DNA of 64,000 bases, from NCBI GenBank assembly GCA_002049455.2, contig KV918890.1, positions 1 through 64,000 of the forward strand, read 5' to 3'. Numbering within the stretch: the first letter of the stretch is position 1; every line of letters begins with the position of its first letter. Below are positions 1 to 11,310 of this stretch, one piece after another. Made by a program: the position numbers and the translations under genes. This DNA is from Porphyra umbilicalis (lineage: Eukaryota; Rhodophyta; Bangiophyceae; Bangiales; Bangiaceae). Below the pieces are notes generated by a model. It was not told where the DNA came from and searched no databases. It was given only the letters and a program-made list of their open reading frames with translations.

Positions 1-1884
1 CCCCCCTTTTGCCCCCCCCCTTCTTGGCCCCCGGCGCGGGCGCCGTCCGCCCCGCGGGCGGCGGCGCGTCCAAGCGCGGGAAGACGGGCACGGGGGGCGG
101 GAGGGCGACGCCCGCGGCGACGCCCCCCACCCCCCCCCACGCCGTGTCGGGCCCCCACCGGGCGGCGGCGAGCGCGTCCGCGTCCCGCCCGAGGGCGGCG
201 TAAATGCGGCCCGCGAGGCGCGGCGTCACGGGGCTGAGGCCGAGCCCGACGATGCGGGCCACCTCCATCGCCGCGACGCAGCACGACAGGCCGGCGGCGT
301 GGCGCTCACTCCCCGCCTCCTCCTTGAGCGCCGCCCACGGGGCGACGGCGTCGACGTGCCCGTTGGCGACCGTCGCCAAGCCGAGCAGCGCGCCCGCCGC
401 GCCGACAAAGTCGAGCGCCACATACGCTGCCGCCGCGTCGGCGGTGGCCGCCGCCGCGGCGGTGACCACCGGGTGGTTGGGGGGGAGGCACGCGGCCGCC
501 GAGACGGGCGTTACCCCCCCCGCGTACTTGCGCAGCAGCGCCGTCGCGCGGTTGAGGAGGTTCCCCAGCACGTTGGCCAAATCCGCATTGACGACTTCGA
601 CAAAGCGGGCGGCGGAGAAGTCGCCGTCGCGCCCAAAATCGACGCCGCGGAGGAAGTAGTAGCGCACCGCGTCGGCGCCATAGGCGGCGACCAAGTCGGA
701 CGGGTCGAGGGTGTTGCCGAGGCTCTTCCCCATCTTGAGCCCGTCCTTGGTCAAAAAGCCGTGCCCATAGACGGCCCGCGGCAGCGCCGCGTCGGGGACG
801 CCCGCCGCCATGAGCATCGCCGGCCAGTAGACGGCGTGGAAGCGGAGGATGTCCTTGCCAATCACGTGGACGGTTGGGGGCCAGCCGCGCGCGAGCGCCG
901 CGTCGAGGTCCGCCGCCTCCCCGTCGGGGAGGAGGCCCGACAGGTAGCCGAGGAGGGCGTCAAACCACACGTACACGGTTTGGGTGGCGTCCCGCGGCAC
1001 GGGGATGCCCCACGGGTTGTGCGCGCGGCTGACGCTAAAGTCGCGGAGGCCCGCCTTGACCCACCCAAGCACCTCGTTGCGGCGCTCGGGGGGCGCCACA
1101 AAGTCGGGGTGCGCGTCGTGAAAGGCCTCGAGGCGGGCCTGAAAGGCCGACAGGCGGAAAAAGTAATTCTCCTCGGACCGCTCCGCGCACGGCGTTTGGT
1201 GCGTCGGGCAGACGGTTCCGCCGGTGAGGTCCTTGGGGTCCTTGTACTCCTCGCACCCCGTGCAGTAGAGGCCCGCGTAGGCGCTCTTGTAAATGTGGCC
1301 GGCGGCCCACACCCGCTCCATAAACTGCGCAACGACCGCGCCGTGCGTCGCGCCGGTCGTGCGCACAAACACGTCGGGCTCAATGTCGAGCGCCGCCCAC
1401 AGCTCTTGAAAGGCCGCCGACACGGCGTCGCAGTGGTCTTGGGGCGCCCGCCCCGCCGCCGCCGCCGCCGCCGCAATCTTCTCCCCGTGCTCATCGACGC
1501 CCGTGAGGAAGGTCGTTGTCGCGCCGGCGAGGCGGTAGAAGCGGGCGAGCGCGTCGACGGCCATGGTGGGGTAGGCGGAGCCCATGTGGGGCGCCGCGTT
1601 GACGTAATAGAGCGGCGTCGTCAGCGTCTTGTGTTGCCCGGCGTGGGGGGGGTGACGGCGGCCGCAGCGGCGGCGGCTGCTGCCGCCGCCGTGGGGGACG
1701 CGTCGGCCGCACAGGCCGTCGGTGGGGGGGGCGGCCGCGCCGACGCGGCGCGGCGGGTGGGGTGGCCGGCCAGCCACACAGCCGGCCGGCCGCCGGCCCA
1801 GCGGCGGAGGGCGCCGAGCCGCGCTGCCGCCGCGGCGTGGCAGCCCCATGCAGCGGCGGGCGGGCCGCCGACAAAGGCGGCCAT
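1..1884 (-). CDS. Methionyl-tRNA synthetase, probably organelle-targeted; 3' end beyond the window, one apparent frameshift
   Basis: Class I aminoacyl-tRNA synthetase that charges tRNA-Met. The reverse-strand frame carries a Rossmann start with an HMGS version of the HIGH motif (in NAAPHMGSAYPT), the ATP-site residues TGVDEHGEKI, the CTGCEEY zinc-type knuckle, YVWFDALLGYLSG, and the KMGKSLGN version of KMSKS, followed by a helical anticodon-binding domain. The frame is still open at the left edge in a Lys/Gly-rich stretch, so a C-terminal extension may follow. ATG at 1884 opens an Ala/Arg-rich, acid-poor presequence of about 75 residues, typical of plastid or mitochondrial import. That presequence and the catalytic domain are in different frames; the switch falls in the G run 1645-1652, and one extra G would join them. 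Divergent from the small gene at 2356. Confidence 0.9.
1645..1652. other. G homopolymer where the MetRS frame switches
   Basis: Eight G on the + strand. The targeting peptide reads into a stop just beyond it, while the catalytic domain is open in the neighbouring frame. Nine G would give one continuous protein. A sequence error is likelier than a real frameshift because both sides look well conserved. Confidence 0.6.
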
Positions 1885-2355
1885 GGCGGGGGGTGGGGGG
1901 GGAAGGGCAAACGCGGAGCGCCTCGTACGCCACAAGCCAAAGGCGGGGGGGGGGCGGGCGGGGAAGACGCCCGCGTGTGGCGACCCACCTCGATCGAGAT
2001 TGTCGCTGAAACCCATCACTACGGGCGCGTAGTAGAGGTGCGCTAGTCGCTGCAATTATCAACGGCTGAAGCGGTAGTAGTTGCCCACAACTTGATCTCT
2101 TGGCGGGAGTTGCTTGTGGAGCTTGCAAAAGACGCGCGCCGGGCGGCCATCCGCTACACCCGACGGCGCCCGTCCCCGCATCCCCGCCCCCCCCCCCCCC
2201 GGTCACTGCCTGCCGCCCACAACCCCCCCTCCGCCACCCCCTTCCACCACCTTCCCCCCGCTTCTCCCGCTTCCGTTCCCCCCCCCCCCCCCCCCCTCAA
2301 CGCTGACGCGCGCGCGCGCCGCTGCCGTCGCGCCGCCGCTGCCCCGCGGCGCGCC
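1885..2355. promoter_or_regulatory. Divergent intergenic region, probably a shared promoter
   Basis: Lies between the MetRS start (-) and the three-exon gene (+), so promoters for both should be here. It contains C-rich tracts (around 2191-2300) but no TATA box or other element I can name. Assigned from position only. Confidence 0.3.
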
Positions 2356-3386
2356 ATGGGCTTCCGCGCCTACCTCAACCACCGGCTGCTCGCGCCGCCC
2401 GAGCAGCTGTCGGGCGCCCCCGCGGGCATTGTCCGCGGCGTCGACGCGCTAAAGGCGGCGGCGGCGCGGCTGCCCCCGCCGGGCGCGGGTGTCGGCGTGG
2501 GGATGGGGTGCGGCCTCGCCCTCGGGTGGCCGCGCAACCGGTGGGCCGCCCCGGGGGGGGCCGTGCCCCGCGCCTTTGCGGGCTGCGGCGTCGGCATTGG
2601 CGTCGGTGCGGGGATTGGGCAGGTGCGTTGCTGCTGGGCACGGGGGGGGGGGAGGGGTGCCTCCCGTCGGCATGAGGTGCCAGTGTGGGCAGCTGGTGTG
2701 GGGCCGCGAGCTGGGTGTGCGCTGCGACGAGAGGCTGGGACCAGCGCGTATACGGTTGGCTGAGGGCGGGCGCAACTGAGTGCTGCATTGGAGGTTGGAA
2801 CTGACACGCTCTCAACTGGACGTGTCACTCATGTGGTTGGCGTGCGTGCGACTCCCCGTCGGTCTGGTGGGGTGACGGCGTGGTGTCGTCATGTCGGTGG
2901 CTCCTGTGGCTGCACCCGTGTCTGCCGGTGCATGCAGGGCTTTGGGTGGTACTTTGGCAAGGACCGGCGGCCGCCGCAGTCGCGGCGGAACCTGGCCTCC
3001 GCCGGTACGTTGGGAGCGCCGCCCGCCGTGACCCGTCGACGGTCGGCGCTGGGTGCGGCAATCGTGGGCGTCGGCGCCATTCCACGTCCTGCCCGCTGGC
3101 GACGCCGTTGGGCGCTCTGTGCTTGGACCCACACGGACGAGTGCACGCTTCTGACACACCGGCTCCCTTTTGCTTTTTTTTTTTCGCTCTTGGTCGTGTG
3201 TCATGCTGTCGCTGGCTGGCTGTCCTTGTTTGCTCTCGGCCTGCTGGTATGAGCATTGGTCTTTGTGTCGTGTGGGTGGTGGCACTGCTCGTGGCGGCGG
3301 GGGATGGTGCAGAAGACGACCTGCGCCGCGAGTGGGACAAGGTCGTGTCGCAGGCCAAGGCGCTCCGCCGCAGGTTGCCCTTTTAA
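2356..3386 (+). CDS. Small glycine-rich protein with GxGxG repeats, three exons
   Basis: Exons 2356-2622, 2938-3004 and 3313-3386 join into a 135-residue protein; introns are 315 and 308 nt. Donors are GTGCGT and GTACGT and both acceptors end in CAG; phases are 0 and 1. The stop is TAA at 3384-3386. Residues about 48-95 hold two Gly-rich blocks (GVGVGMGCGLALGW and GCGVGIGVGAGIGQ) spaced like the plant family annotated as cadmium-induced protein AS8. Helix-packing Gly motifs suggest a membrane-inserted or organelle protein. The C-terminus is charged (DDLRREWDKVVSQAK). The splice model rests on frame continuity, consensus sites and the loss of the motif if introns are read through. Function is unknown; the AS8 likeness is by pattern only. 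Confidence 0.7.
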
Positions 3387-3759
3387 GCCCCTGTCTCTGG
3401 TGGGCCTAGGTGTTGCACGTGCGGCAGGAAAAAAAGGCTGACAAGCGGGAAGGAGGTGGGGGAGACGGCGCGGAATGACGGGCGTGCCTTTGAGGCTAAC
3501 AGGTGGTGGGCGGGAACACAAGCGTGCGGGGCGAGGCCCTTGCCGATGGCCACGATCGTCGCGTGCTGGCGGCGGCGAACATCCCTGTGACGTAGCGGCC
3601 CCGTTCGGTGCCACCTCTGGTCGCCGTCGGGTGGGACTGTTACACGACACGGGGCGGCGGTCGGGCGGCGAAAGGGGGATGAGGGGCCACCACTGCCGCC
3701 ACGGTCGCCGCAACGCACGACCAGCGGTGCGCATACTAGAACAGAGTCCCTTGGCTTAT
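3387..3759. other. Intergenic stretch, no feature seen
   Basis: Convergent intergenic DNA between the three-exon gene and the RVDT-motif gene. I see no RNA gene, repeat or convincing ORF. Confidence 0.4.
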
Positions 3760-4701
3760 TCAGTCAACCCGCCACCGCACGCCGCCCTCCCCTCCATCGG
3801 CGGTTCGTGCCACCCCATTCCCCCAACCCTCGGGCGCCCCCCCCCTGCCCCCCCAAACAAGGCTACTCGGCAAACGACCGGAGTGGGTCACGCTCCCCCC
3901 CCTCCCCCCGTTGCCCCCCCCCCCCCCCCCCCCCCCAACGCTGCTGCCGAGCCCCGGCGTGTCGACAACGCCGACCGCCGCCGTCGGGTCGGCGTCGACG
4001 ACCACCTCGGGCGTCGGCATGACGACCCGCCCGTCGTTGGCGCCGTCGGCCGACGCGGCCGACCGCTCCCGCGCGACGCGCATGCCCTCCCGCATGCGGT
4101 CGGCTTGGGCTTTGGACGGGCGGGGGGGGCGCCAAAAGGCGGCCGCTGGGAAGCTGCCGGCGGCGCCCGCTGCGGCGGTCGGGGCGGTCGTCGCGCCGAC
4201 CGCCGCTGCCGCGTCGTCCTCTTGGTCCTTGCAGCCGCCGCCGGCCGCCGTTGCCGCGTCGCCACGGCTGCCGCCGCCGAGGTCGACGCGCGTCAAGGCG
4301 GCCGCGGTGGGGTCGACGTCGGTAGAGGCGCCGCCGCCGCCCGCCGCCGCCGCCGCCGCCCGCCGGGGGCTGGACCCGCCCGTCGCCCCAACGCCCGGTG
4401 ACGTGTCGACGCGCACAATCGCGTCGGCATAGTCGTCACTGCCCGCACGCGCGGCGGCGCGCGAAAATGTGCCGGCGCGGGCGCCGGCCGCGCCCCGGTC
4501 AACCGCCCCGCCGGCCGGGGAGGTGTCGACGCGCCGAATGAGCCCATCGTCGTCGGCGTCCAGCGGCCCGCCGCCGCCAATGCGCGCCGTGTCGACGCGC
4601 TCAATGGCATTCTCCAACTCTGCTGCCGTGACGGTGGGGAGCTCCAAGGCGGGGCGGGGGCGGCCCGCGGCGGCGGCGGCGGGCGCCTGGAAGGCGGTCA
4701 T
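3760..4701 (-). CDS. Hypothetical protein with five degenerate RVDT motifs
   Basis: A 313-codon ORF starting at ATG 4701. I recognise no family. It is low-complexity Ala/Gly/Asp-rich sequence punctuated by a recurring short motif: AIERVDTA, LIRRVDTSP, AIVRVDTSP, ALTRVDL and VGVVDTPG. The first four are spaced about 30-45 residues apart, which looks like a repeated linear docking or modification motif in a disordered protein. A conventional region, PPRPSKAQADRMREGMRVAR, sits near residue 200. A long C run at about 3917-3938 lies in the last quarter, so the final 60 residues may be in the wrong frame. The regular motif across a long ORF argues that it is coding. Confidence 0.45.
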   Translation of the reverse strand: MTAFQAPAAAAAGRPRPALELPTVTAAELENAIERVDTARIGGGGPLDADDDGLIRRVDTSPAGGAVDRGAAGARAGTFSRAAARAGSDDYADAIVRVDTSPGVGATGGSSPRRAAAAAAGGGGASTDVDPTAAALTRVDLGGGSRGDAATAAGGGCKDQEDDAAAAVGATTAPTAAAGAAGSFPAAAFWRPPRPSKAQADRMREGMRVARERSAASADGANDGRVVMPTPEVVVDADPTAAVGVVDTPGLGSSVGGGGGGGGNGGRGGSVTHSGRLPSSLVWGGRGGAPEGWGNGVARTADGGEGGVRWRVD

Positions 4702-5810
4702 GCCGTCGCGTCAACGGGGGGGGGACGGCCGACGCGGTCGGTGGCGGCAGGCAGAGCTGCCAAGGAGGAGGGGGGGGGGGGGTCGACCACCAACGCAACG
4801 CCACCAGTGAGAGACGGTGGGGGAAGGGGGCGGGGGGTTGTGGCGGCACGACTCGGACGGGCGGCGCTCGGGCGGCAAACGGTTATGGTCGTCCCCGCCG
4901 ACGCCCGACGGCGGGTGCGCGCGGGGCGGTGGCGGCGCCGCGGACGCGTCTGGCGCGCCGACGCTCGGCCGGCGGCGGCGGGCGGCGATCCGACCCGCTG
5001 GCAACCGGTGCCGACAGCGAACGCCACCGGCGTGACCGCCGCGCATGCGCGGCACGCGGCTGCCACGGCCACCGCGTCCTGAGGAAGGCACGCCTCGTCA
5101 GCGCGGCGGCCCCCTGATCCCGGCGCGGACCGGCCGTCCGATGGGGCGTCCCCCTCGGACGACCTTGTCACCCACGCCGTGTCGTCACACACTCAGGACC
5201 TCCTTGCTGTCAGGTAGCACCCCTGCCCCAGTGCATTGCTGGACCGATCGGATCTCGGGGGGCGCTCGCCCCGCCGCACGGGTGCCCCAGCAGTGGCCGT
5301 GGCGGGCGCGCGTGTGCTCTTGCCGTGGCGAGCGCGCTGGACAAAGACGGTGGCGATGACGGGGGCCCCCGGGTGAGCAGACAAACCCCCCAGCCCACCC
5401 CACAGGTGCCTCACCCAGAGGTTCTTTTTCTCTGTCTCTGGGTCTACGGTCGACGGTTCTCCGCCGCCCCAGCGGGACCATCTGATAACTGTGGAGGAGC
5501 AGATGGGCCATGCCAGCAGTGCTGTCTGCAGAGCCGCTGGCAGTGGCTCAAGCGTGCGGAGAGAGAGGACGTGCAGGCATGCACAACAGGCCGAACGGCC
5601 ACAAGAAACTCAAGAGTAGCCCGATGCATAGAGAATGGCTGGACGGCCGTGCATTGTGTCTTGTACACACAACCAAGCTAATGCAACGCCCACCAAGAGC
5701 ACACACAACTTCAAACAATCATCGGTCCAATGAGTGGCGGTCCCCATCCGCGCAGGTCGGCGGCCGTATCGCCGCAATGCGCCCGTGACCCTGCCGTCAC
5801 GGCCGCCCCG
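4702..5810. other. Intergenic stretch, no convincing gene
   Basis: Several overlapping short ORFs in all frames with arbitrary GC-driven composition. No start, motif or splice structure I would defend. Confidence 0.35.
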
Positions 5811-6257
5811 TCAGCAAAGGCGGCCAGAATCGTTATCGCTGTCGGCCTCGCCGTCGAGGTGGTCACTATCGTCATCGCTGGTGTCGGAGTCCCTGCCTCT
5901 CTTCCCCTCGTCGTCGCTCGTCTTGGTGCCGTCGTCCGTGTCATCGTCGTCGCTGTCAGTCTTGTACCCACTGCGGTCGGTCGTCGAGAGGGCGCGCGCG
6001 GCACGCTCCTGCCCGTCAAGAACGGCCGCGGTCTCGCCGCGTGCCTCCCCGCTGGCGGCGGCCCTGGCTAACTGCCTCTTGACAGCGCCACGGCGCACGC
6101 CGGCTGTCTTGGGCACCGCCCGGGCGACGCGCGCGACGCATGCTCCGCGCACGAGCCGGGAGGGGCGGGTGGCGGGCTTGGGCAACGCCACCGCTGCGGC
6201 AGCGGCGACGAGGATGGCAAGGAGGAGAACACAGAGGGCAAACTTGAAGACCACCAT
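5811..6257 (-). CDS. Small secreted protein with an acidic Ser/Asp-rich tail
   Basis: ATG 6257 opens a 148-residue protein with a clear signal peptide (MVVFKF, then about 18 hydrophobic residues ending AAAVALP). A basic middle (about residues 30-95, rich in Arg and Ala) follows, then a strongly acidic C-terminus made of repeated SDDDTDD-, TSDDEGK- and DSDTSDDDSD-like segments. The same frame is open upstream to 6617, but only the internal ATG puts the signal peptide at the N-terminus. The basic-then-acidic layout resembles secreted matrix or ion-binding proteins, but no family is recognised. Confidence 0.55.
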   Translation of the reverse strand: MVVFKFALCVLLLAILVAAAAAVALPKPATRPSRLVRGACVARVARAVPKTAGVRRGAVKRQLARAAASGEARGETAAVLDGQERAARALSTTDRSGYKTDSDDDDTDDGTKTSDDEGKRGRDSDTSDDDSDHLDGEADSDNDSGRLC

Positions 6258-8066
6258 GGCGGCGGGCAAGGTGGACGGCGAGATAGGGCCTTGGCGGGCG
6301 AGGAGGAGGGCGGGGAGGAGAGTGGTTGGGGAGGCGTTGAGCTGGAACGGAGCACGTGGGCGAGAGCGGGAGAGCGGTTGGTCGCTGGCGGGTGGCTCGG
6401 TCGGTTGGTGCGTTGGCAACCGGTGTCGCGCCGTGGTGGTCAACTGGACCGCCTCATATGCCCGTCTCGCCACTCTGTCACGCATGCTCCGGGGACCCAC
6501 CACCGTCTCAGCTGAGATGCGTGCCCAGGCACGCGGCCCTCCCCACGGCCCCACCACATCCCATGCCGCGTGCGCGAGCTGTGACGAACCCTCAACGTGC
6601 GCCACGGTTGCCCGCACCCTTCCATCCCCAAACGCAGATCACTCGAGCGCAGTGTTCACCAGGCTCACGTGCGGGGCCCATCAGTCGCGGCTCGTTGTGG
6701 GTGCAGCAATGCGGCCGTATCACCCAGAAAACGTAGACTCTCTCACCCGATCCTCGGGTGGCGGGCACCGCACCGCGCCGTGTCTTTAACAGAGCGCCTT
6801 GGCGGCACATATCCTCACCCCAGTCTCGCGCCATCGGGCCTCGACCGAGAACCGTAGCAAGCCTACCGCCGGCAGAGCACCCGGACTATAAAGTGTGGCG
6901 TGGCCGCAGCGAGCTGGGAGATATTCTCCCGCGATGATCGTCGTGATGCATGGCGACTGCTGCCTGCCACGCAGCGACGCGCGTGTGCGGACGAAACAAG
7001 GCAGTGCGTATGATGGATCAGGCTAACATGTCCACGAGTCGGTGTGGTCGTCCCCGTTGCTGCCCCACCAAATTCGTTGGAGCGAGCTCACCATCATCAT
7101 GATGGTAGGCTCGCTCGAACCATGGTGGTAGAAATCCAGCAATGGACGCCTGAAGGATGGACGGCTGCGGGGTGACCCGCAAAGTGGCCGTGGCTCCAAC
7201 GACGCTCGCGCGGGGACGTGCTCCACGGACGGCCTCGCCAAGTCATGTGCTACCGCTACATTGCTGTATCGTGATCTCAGGTGGAACGCGCATGCATGAG
7301 GTCTGACCACGACCGACTGACCCTCTTCGAATCCCTCCACCCACCACCACATAACGTCTGGTGATACCACCCCCAGGTGTGGTATCCCCGCCGCGGTAGG
7401 AAACCGTGATGCGTAGTGGCAAAATACCGAGGATGATCAGCCGGAGCCCTGCCCGCTGCATCTCGGCACGATGCGGATGCGGCCAGCAGGGCACCCGCTC
7501 GTGCCTGTCCAGTACGGCTTGACCGGCGGACCATCGTCTGGGCTTGACGAAATGGCGGCCAGGCAGGCGGCAACAAAGTACTGCGGAGGGTGCACGCACA
7601 TTGAAAGGCGCCGCTTCGCAACGCGGGCTGAGCGCGATGATGTAATAGGTCAGTCAAACCTGGCTACTGCCCCGTCTCGACCTCTGTGCTCGCCATCATC
7701 TTCAAGTCCTTGGACTCCACTCCGGCATCATCAAAGAGCCACTCGGCGTCCCTGCAGTCCCCGGGGTATACCGTCGTGGGTCGCCCACTCCGGTCTTGAC
7801 CACCTGCCAGTGGCGCAGCAGTACTTTCCAGGAGCCCCCACCAAGCGGGCTGGAACCTCCACTCGTTGAGCTATTCCAGCGGCCCGCGAAATCGCCCACC
7901 AGCCCGCTCGTCAGGGGCGTGCCCGCCCGACCGCGTTGTCAACATGACCGAGGGCAACAACGAAGGTGCAGCAGGACCAGTGGAGCGAGAGGGGGTGCAC
8001 TTCTTGGAAACTGCTCGACGTGGGGACACCCGCACGCGCGCAAGACCCCCGAACTTGACGCCCCCC
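6258..8066. other. Long intergenic region of lower GC
   Basis: No gene, tRNA or mobile-element coding sequence seen. It holds one imperfect hairpin at 7080-7116, listed separately. Confidence 0.35.
7080..7116. repeat. Imperfect inverted repeat (hairpin)
   Basis: GAGCGAGC..ACCATCAT is followed almost directly by ATGATGGT..GCTCGCTC, giving a stem of about 17 bp with two unpaired positions and almost no loop. Could be a remnant of a small palindromic element. Confidence 0.5.
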
Positions 8067-8584
8067 CTACGCGGCACCCCCCGCTGGCCGCTTGACGCTG
8101 GTAAAGCTGCCGTCCGCCGCCCGCGTCGCCGGGTACACATCGACCAGCGACGCCCACGGCAACGGCCCATACACGTGGGGCATGCTCCCCGGCGGGGGGT
8201 GTGCCCCCCCCCCGCTCCCCCCCTCCCCCCTACCTGCGCCGACCACCGCCTCAGAGTGGGGCGTCCCCCCCACGCCCGCCGGCGCCTCCCACACGAGCAA
8301 CCCCGCCGGGAGCTCCCCCGCACTCACCCCCAGCACCGTCCACGGTCCCACCGGCGCGGACGCGTAAAAGTGGTTGGCAACCCGCCCGAGCGTCGGCAGG
8401 TCCCCCGTGCAGTGGACGAACCCGACGGCCGCCAAGTCGGCCGGCGCGTACCCGTGGGCGGGGTCCATACACGGATGCGGGCAGGTCGACGCATGCGCGT
8501 CGCGGGCAGATGTAAAGGCGGCGGTCGGGGCGAGGTGGTAGATGGTGTCGTCCGCGTCGGGGGGGGGGGGGGGAGGGCGACCAT
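8067..8584 (-). CDS. DUF952-family protein
   Basis: Small single-domain protein of the DUF952 family (Pfam PF06108), whose biochemical role is not established. Visible family features in order: IYHLAPTAAF at the domain start, the LAAVGFVHCTG block with the conserved His and Cys, RVANHFYAS, then MPHVYGPLPWASLVDV near the end and a short tail. ATG 8584 lies a few residues before the domain (MVALPPPP), but the 15-base G run at 8559-8573 separates it from the domain frame, so run length and frame must be resolved. If the domain frame is followed upstream instead it runs to about 8861 without an ATG, through Pro-rich sequence that does not look like protein. Confidence 0.8.
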
Positions 8585-9015
8585 CGCCGTGGGGGGTGGC
8601 GGACGGGAGGGCGGGGCGGCGTTGGGGGGGGGGCGTGACGGGAGGCTGGACGCTGGCCGGGGCAACCAGTGCGACTGCGTTGGCCGCCCACGGGGCGGCC
8701 GGGGGTTGGGGAGGGGGAAAAGGGAGAGGGAAAGGGGGTAGAGTCGGCTGACGCCCGAGGGCGGGGGCGCAAAAACAAGCCACGCCGATGCGATGGCGGC
8801 TGTCTCGGCACAGCCTCGAGGCTACGAGGTTGTGCAGCGGGGCGTGTGGAAGCCGGATCACGCTCGAGAGGGAGATAGGATGGCCACGTGTGCTTGCTAT
8901 CCATTACAGTGATTACAGAAACAAGATCGCCGACAACAAGACCGTCTCCGAATTGAGCAGCGTCTCCACGTCCTGGGGGGGGGTACAGTGCATGTGAGTA
9001 AGCTAGAAGATTGGC
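8585..9015. other. Intergenic region upstream of the DUF952 gene
   Basis: Nothing beyond GC-driven ORFs. Probably the promoter of the DUF952 gene at its left end. Confidence 0.3.
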
Positions 9016-9191
9016 TATTGCTATCTTGCCAATTTTGGCCGATGAGGTCGAAGTCAAGACAGGGTCTCGGTCAACTGCCCATTGGTCGACCCACTGTATC
9101 CGGCTGAGTGGATGGCTGAGAAACTGTTTCACGCAGGTGATCACCCCTCTTGACATCGACAGCATCGGCCAAAATTGGGAAGACAGCAATA
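9016..9191. mobile_element. Short non-coding element with about 43-bp terminal inverted repeats (MITE-like)
   Basis: The left arm 9016-9058 is matched on the opposite strand by 9149-9191 with only a few mismatches; both arms share the core CAATTTTGGCCGATG and its complement. The 90-bp centre is unrelated to the arms. A 176-bp non-coding unit with long inverted ends fits a miniature transposon. No target duplication is clear. Confidence 0.65.
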
Positions 9192-9334
9192 AAATCACCC
9201 GCGATCCTTCGGCAGAAACCCACTGTACTTTCCACCTATTCGTCAAGTGCCATTGTGACCCGTTTTGGCCACTCTGCTGGGTGACGAGGACAACCGCCTC
9301 GTCTCCAAGTGCCCGCTCTGTGCCTGGCAGGACG

Positions 9335-10011
9335 ATGCAGGTTCGGCAAGTCGGTCTGGCGCGGTGCCACACCCTGCTGCCCGCAGCCCAGCCGTGGCTT
9401 CCCTATCATGCCTGGCCTGCCCCGCTGAAATTGTGTATCCTCACCCCTGTGATCCTTGCGGCCGGTGCTCCCCCCCCCCCTCCACTTGCTCGGCCACAAC
9501 CGCCCGACGCCCCCGCCCACCATGCCGTCGGGCGCCTTTTCCCGCGGCGGCGCCCCCCCTATGGCCGCCGCCTCGCGGCGGCGCTCGCCCGCCTCGACGC
9601 CCTCATCGACTGGGAGCGATCCGCGCGCGTCGTCGGCGCGCGCCGCAAGATGCGCGTCTCCGCCGCCCCCTGCGGGGACCTCCTCGCGCGCCTCGGCTCG
9701 CCGCAGGCGGCGCTGCCCGTCACCGTCCACATTACGGGGTCCAAGGGCAAGGGCACCGTCGCCGCGCTCACCGCCGCCGCGCTCACCGCCGCGGGCTACC
9801 GCACGGGCGTGTACGGCTCGCCGCACGTGACCACCGTCACCGAGCGCGTGCGCATTGACGGGGTGCCGGTAGCGGAGGAGGCCCTTGCGGCCGCCCTCGA
9901 GGCGGCGCTCGACGCGCGCGCGGCGGCGGTGGCGGACCGGGGGCGGGCGGCGGCGGCCGGGGGGGGGGGGGGGGGGGGGGCGGCGCCCGACGCGCCGGCG
10001 GTGGTGGGCAA

Positions 10012-10055
<44 letters not shown>

Positions 10056-11218
10056 GCGGCGACAGCGGCGACAGCGTCGCGGGCCGCGTCGACGCGGCGG
10101 CCGACGCCACCTGGTTTGACGTCATGACCGCCGCCGGCTTCCTCACGCTCGCGACCGCCGGCGTCGACGCGGCGGCGGTGGAGGTTGGCCTCGGCGGCGC
10201 CCTCGACTCGACCAACGTCCTCGCCGCGCCCGTGGCGGTGCTCACCAACGTGTACAGCGAACACGCTGAGATTATCGGGCCGACGCGCGTCGACATTGCG
10301 ACGGAAAAGGCGGGCATTGTCGCCCGCGACGGCCGCCTCATCACGGGCGTGCCCCCCGGTTCGGCCGTCGCCGCCGCGATTGAGCGGGTGGCCCGCGCGC
10401 GCGCCGCCGCGGGCGTCACGTACGTGTGCCTCGACGGGGACGACTTGTCGGTGGAGGAGCGCAACGCGGCGCTCGCGGGGGAGGTGCTCGACGAGCTCGG
10501 CCGCAACGGGCTGGCCGTGCGGCGGCCGACGGGGGCGCCCGCCGCCAATGCGGGCGGCGGTGGTGGGGGGGGGGGGGGCACCCCCCCGCCCGTCAGCCAC
10601 CGCCTCCTCGACGCGCCGGGCGTCCGCGCGGCGGCGGCGGCGGCGCTGCCCGGGCGGATGGAGTTGTTTGCGGTGCCGCCACCCCCGTCGACGGGGGCAC
10701 CCCCCGTCTGGGTCGCCATTGACGGGGCGCACGTGCCCGCGTCGGCCGCCGCGGCAGCGGCCGCCCTCGCCGACCGCGTCGCTGCCGGGGCGGGGCGGGG
10801 CGGGGGCGCCGCCCCCCCCCCCGCGCACGCGACGACCATCGTCCTCGGGGTGGGGGCGGACAAGGACGCGGCGGGCATTGCGGGCGCGCTCGTCGCCGCC
10901 CTGCCGGCCGTCGACCGGTTTGTGTGTACGGCCGTGGGGGGAGAAGACGTGTACCTTTGTCCGTCGGCGCTCGCGGCGGCCGTGCGGGCGCTGCCGTGCG
11001 TGGGCGGCGCGGGGGTGGCGGTGGAGACCGCCGCCGACCCGGCGGCGGCGCTGGACGTGGCGCTCGCCGCCGCGCGGGGGGGCGGGGGGGGGGGGGGGGG
11101 GGGGGGGCGCTCCTGGGTGCTCGTCATTGGCTCCCTGCACCTGGCGGGCGCGCTGCGGCCGGCGGTGGTGGCCATGGCGTCGCCAGGGGGGGGGGGGGTG
11201 GCCGCGGCCAAGGGGTAA
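9335..11218 (+). CDS. Folylpolyglutamate synthase / dihydrofolate synthase (FolC/FPGS family)
   Basis: ATP-dependent Mur-ligase-type enzyme that adds glutamate to folates. Family marks: LARLDALIDWERSAR at the start of the domain, the P-loop HITGSKGKGTV (about 9727-9760), SPHVTTVTERVRIDG, EVGLGGALDSTNV, and the EH..IIGPT..IATEKAGI block. C-terminally come the WVAIDGAH motif of the ligase domain and a GSLHLAGALR ending. Two long Gly runs (about 9960-10075 and near 10560) are insertions relative to the family. The start is uncertain. ATG 9335 is in frame and would give a presequence. ATG 9522 has a better context (CCACC before ATG) but needs one more C in the run near 9556 to reach the domain frame. 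Confidence 0.9.
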
Positions 11219-11310
11219 ACGGCGGGGGGGGGGGGGAGCGCCGCCGACCGTGGCGTTGCAGACGCGACAATGAAAGTCCAGCATCACTGCGGAACTCTTC
11301 TGTAGCCGAG

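Noticed and set aside
299-2032. 577-codon open frame on the + strand
   Set aside because: It is the shadow of the MetRS gene; composition is Arg/Gly/Val-driven and it has no motif, whereas the reverse strand carries a complete synthetase.
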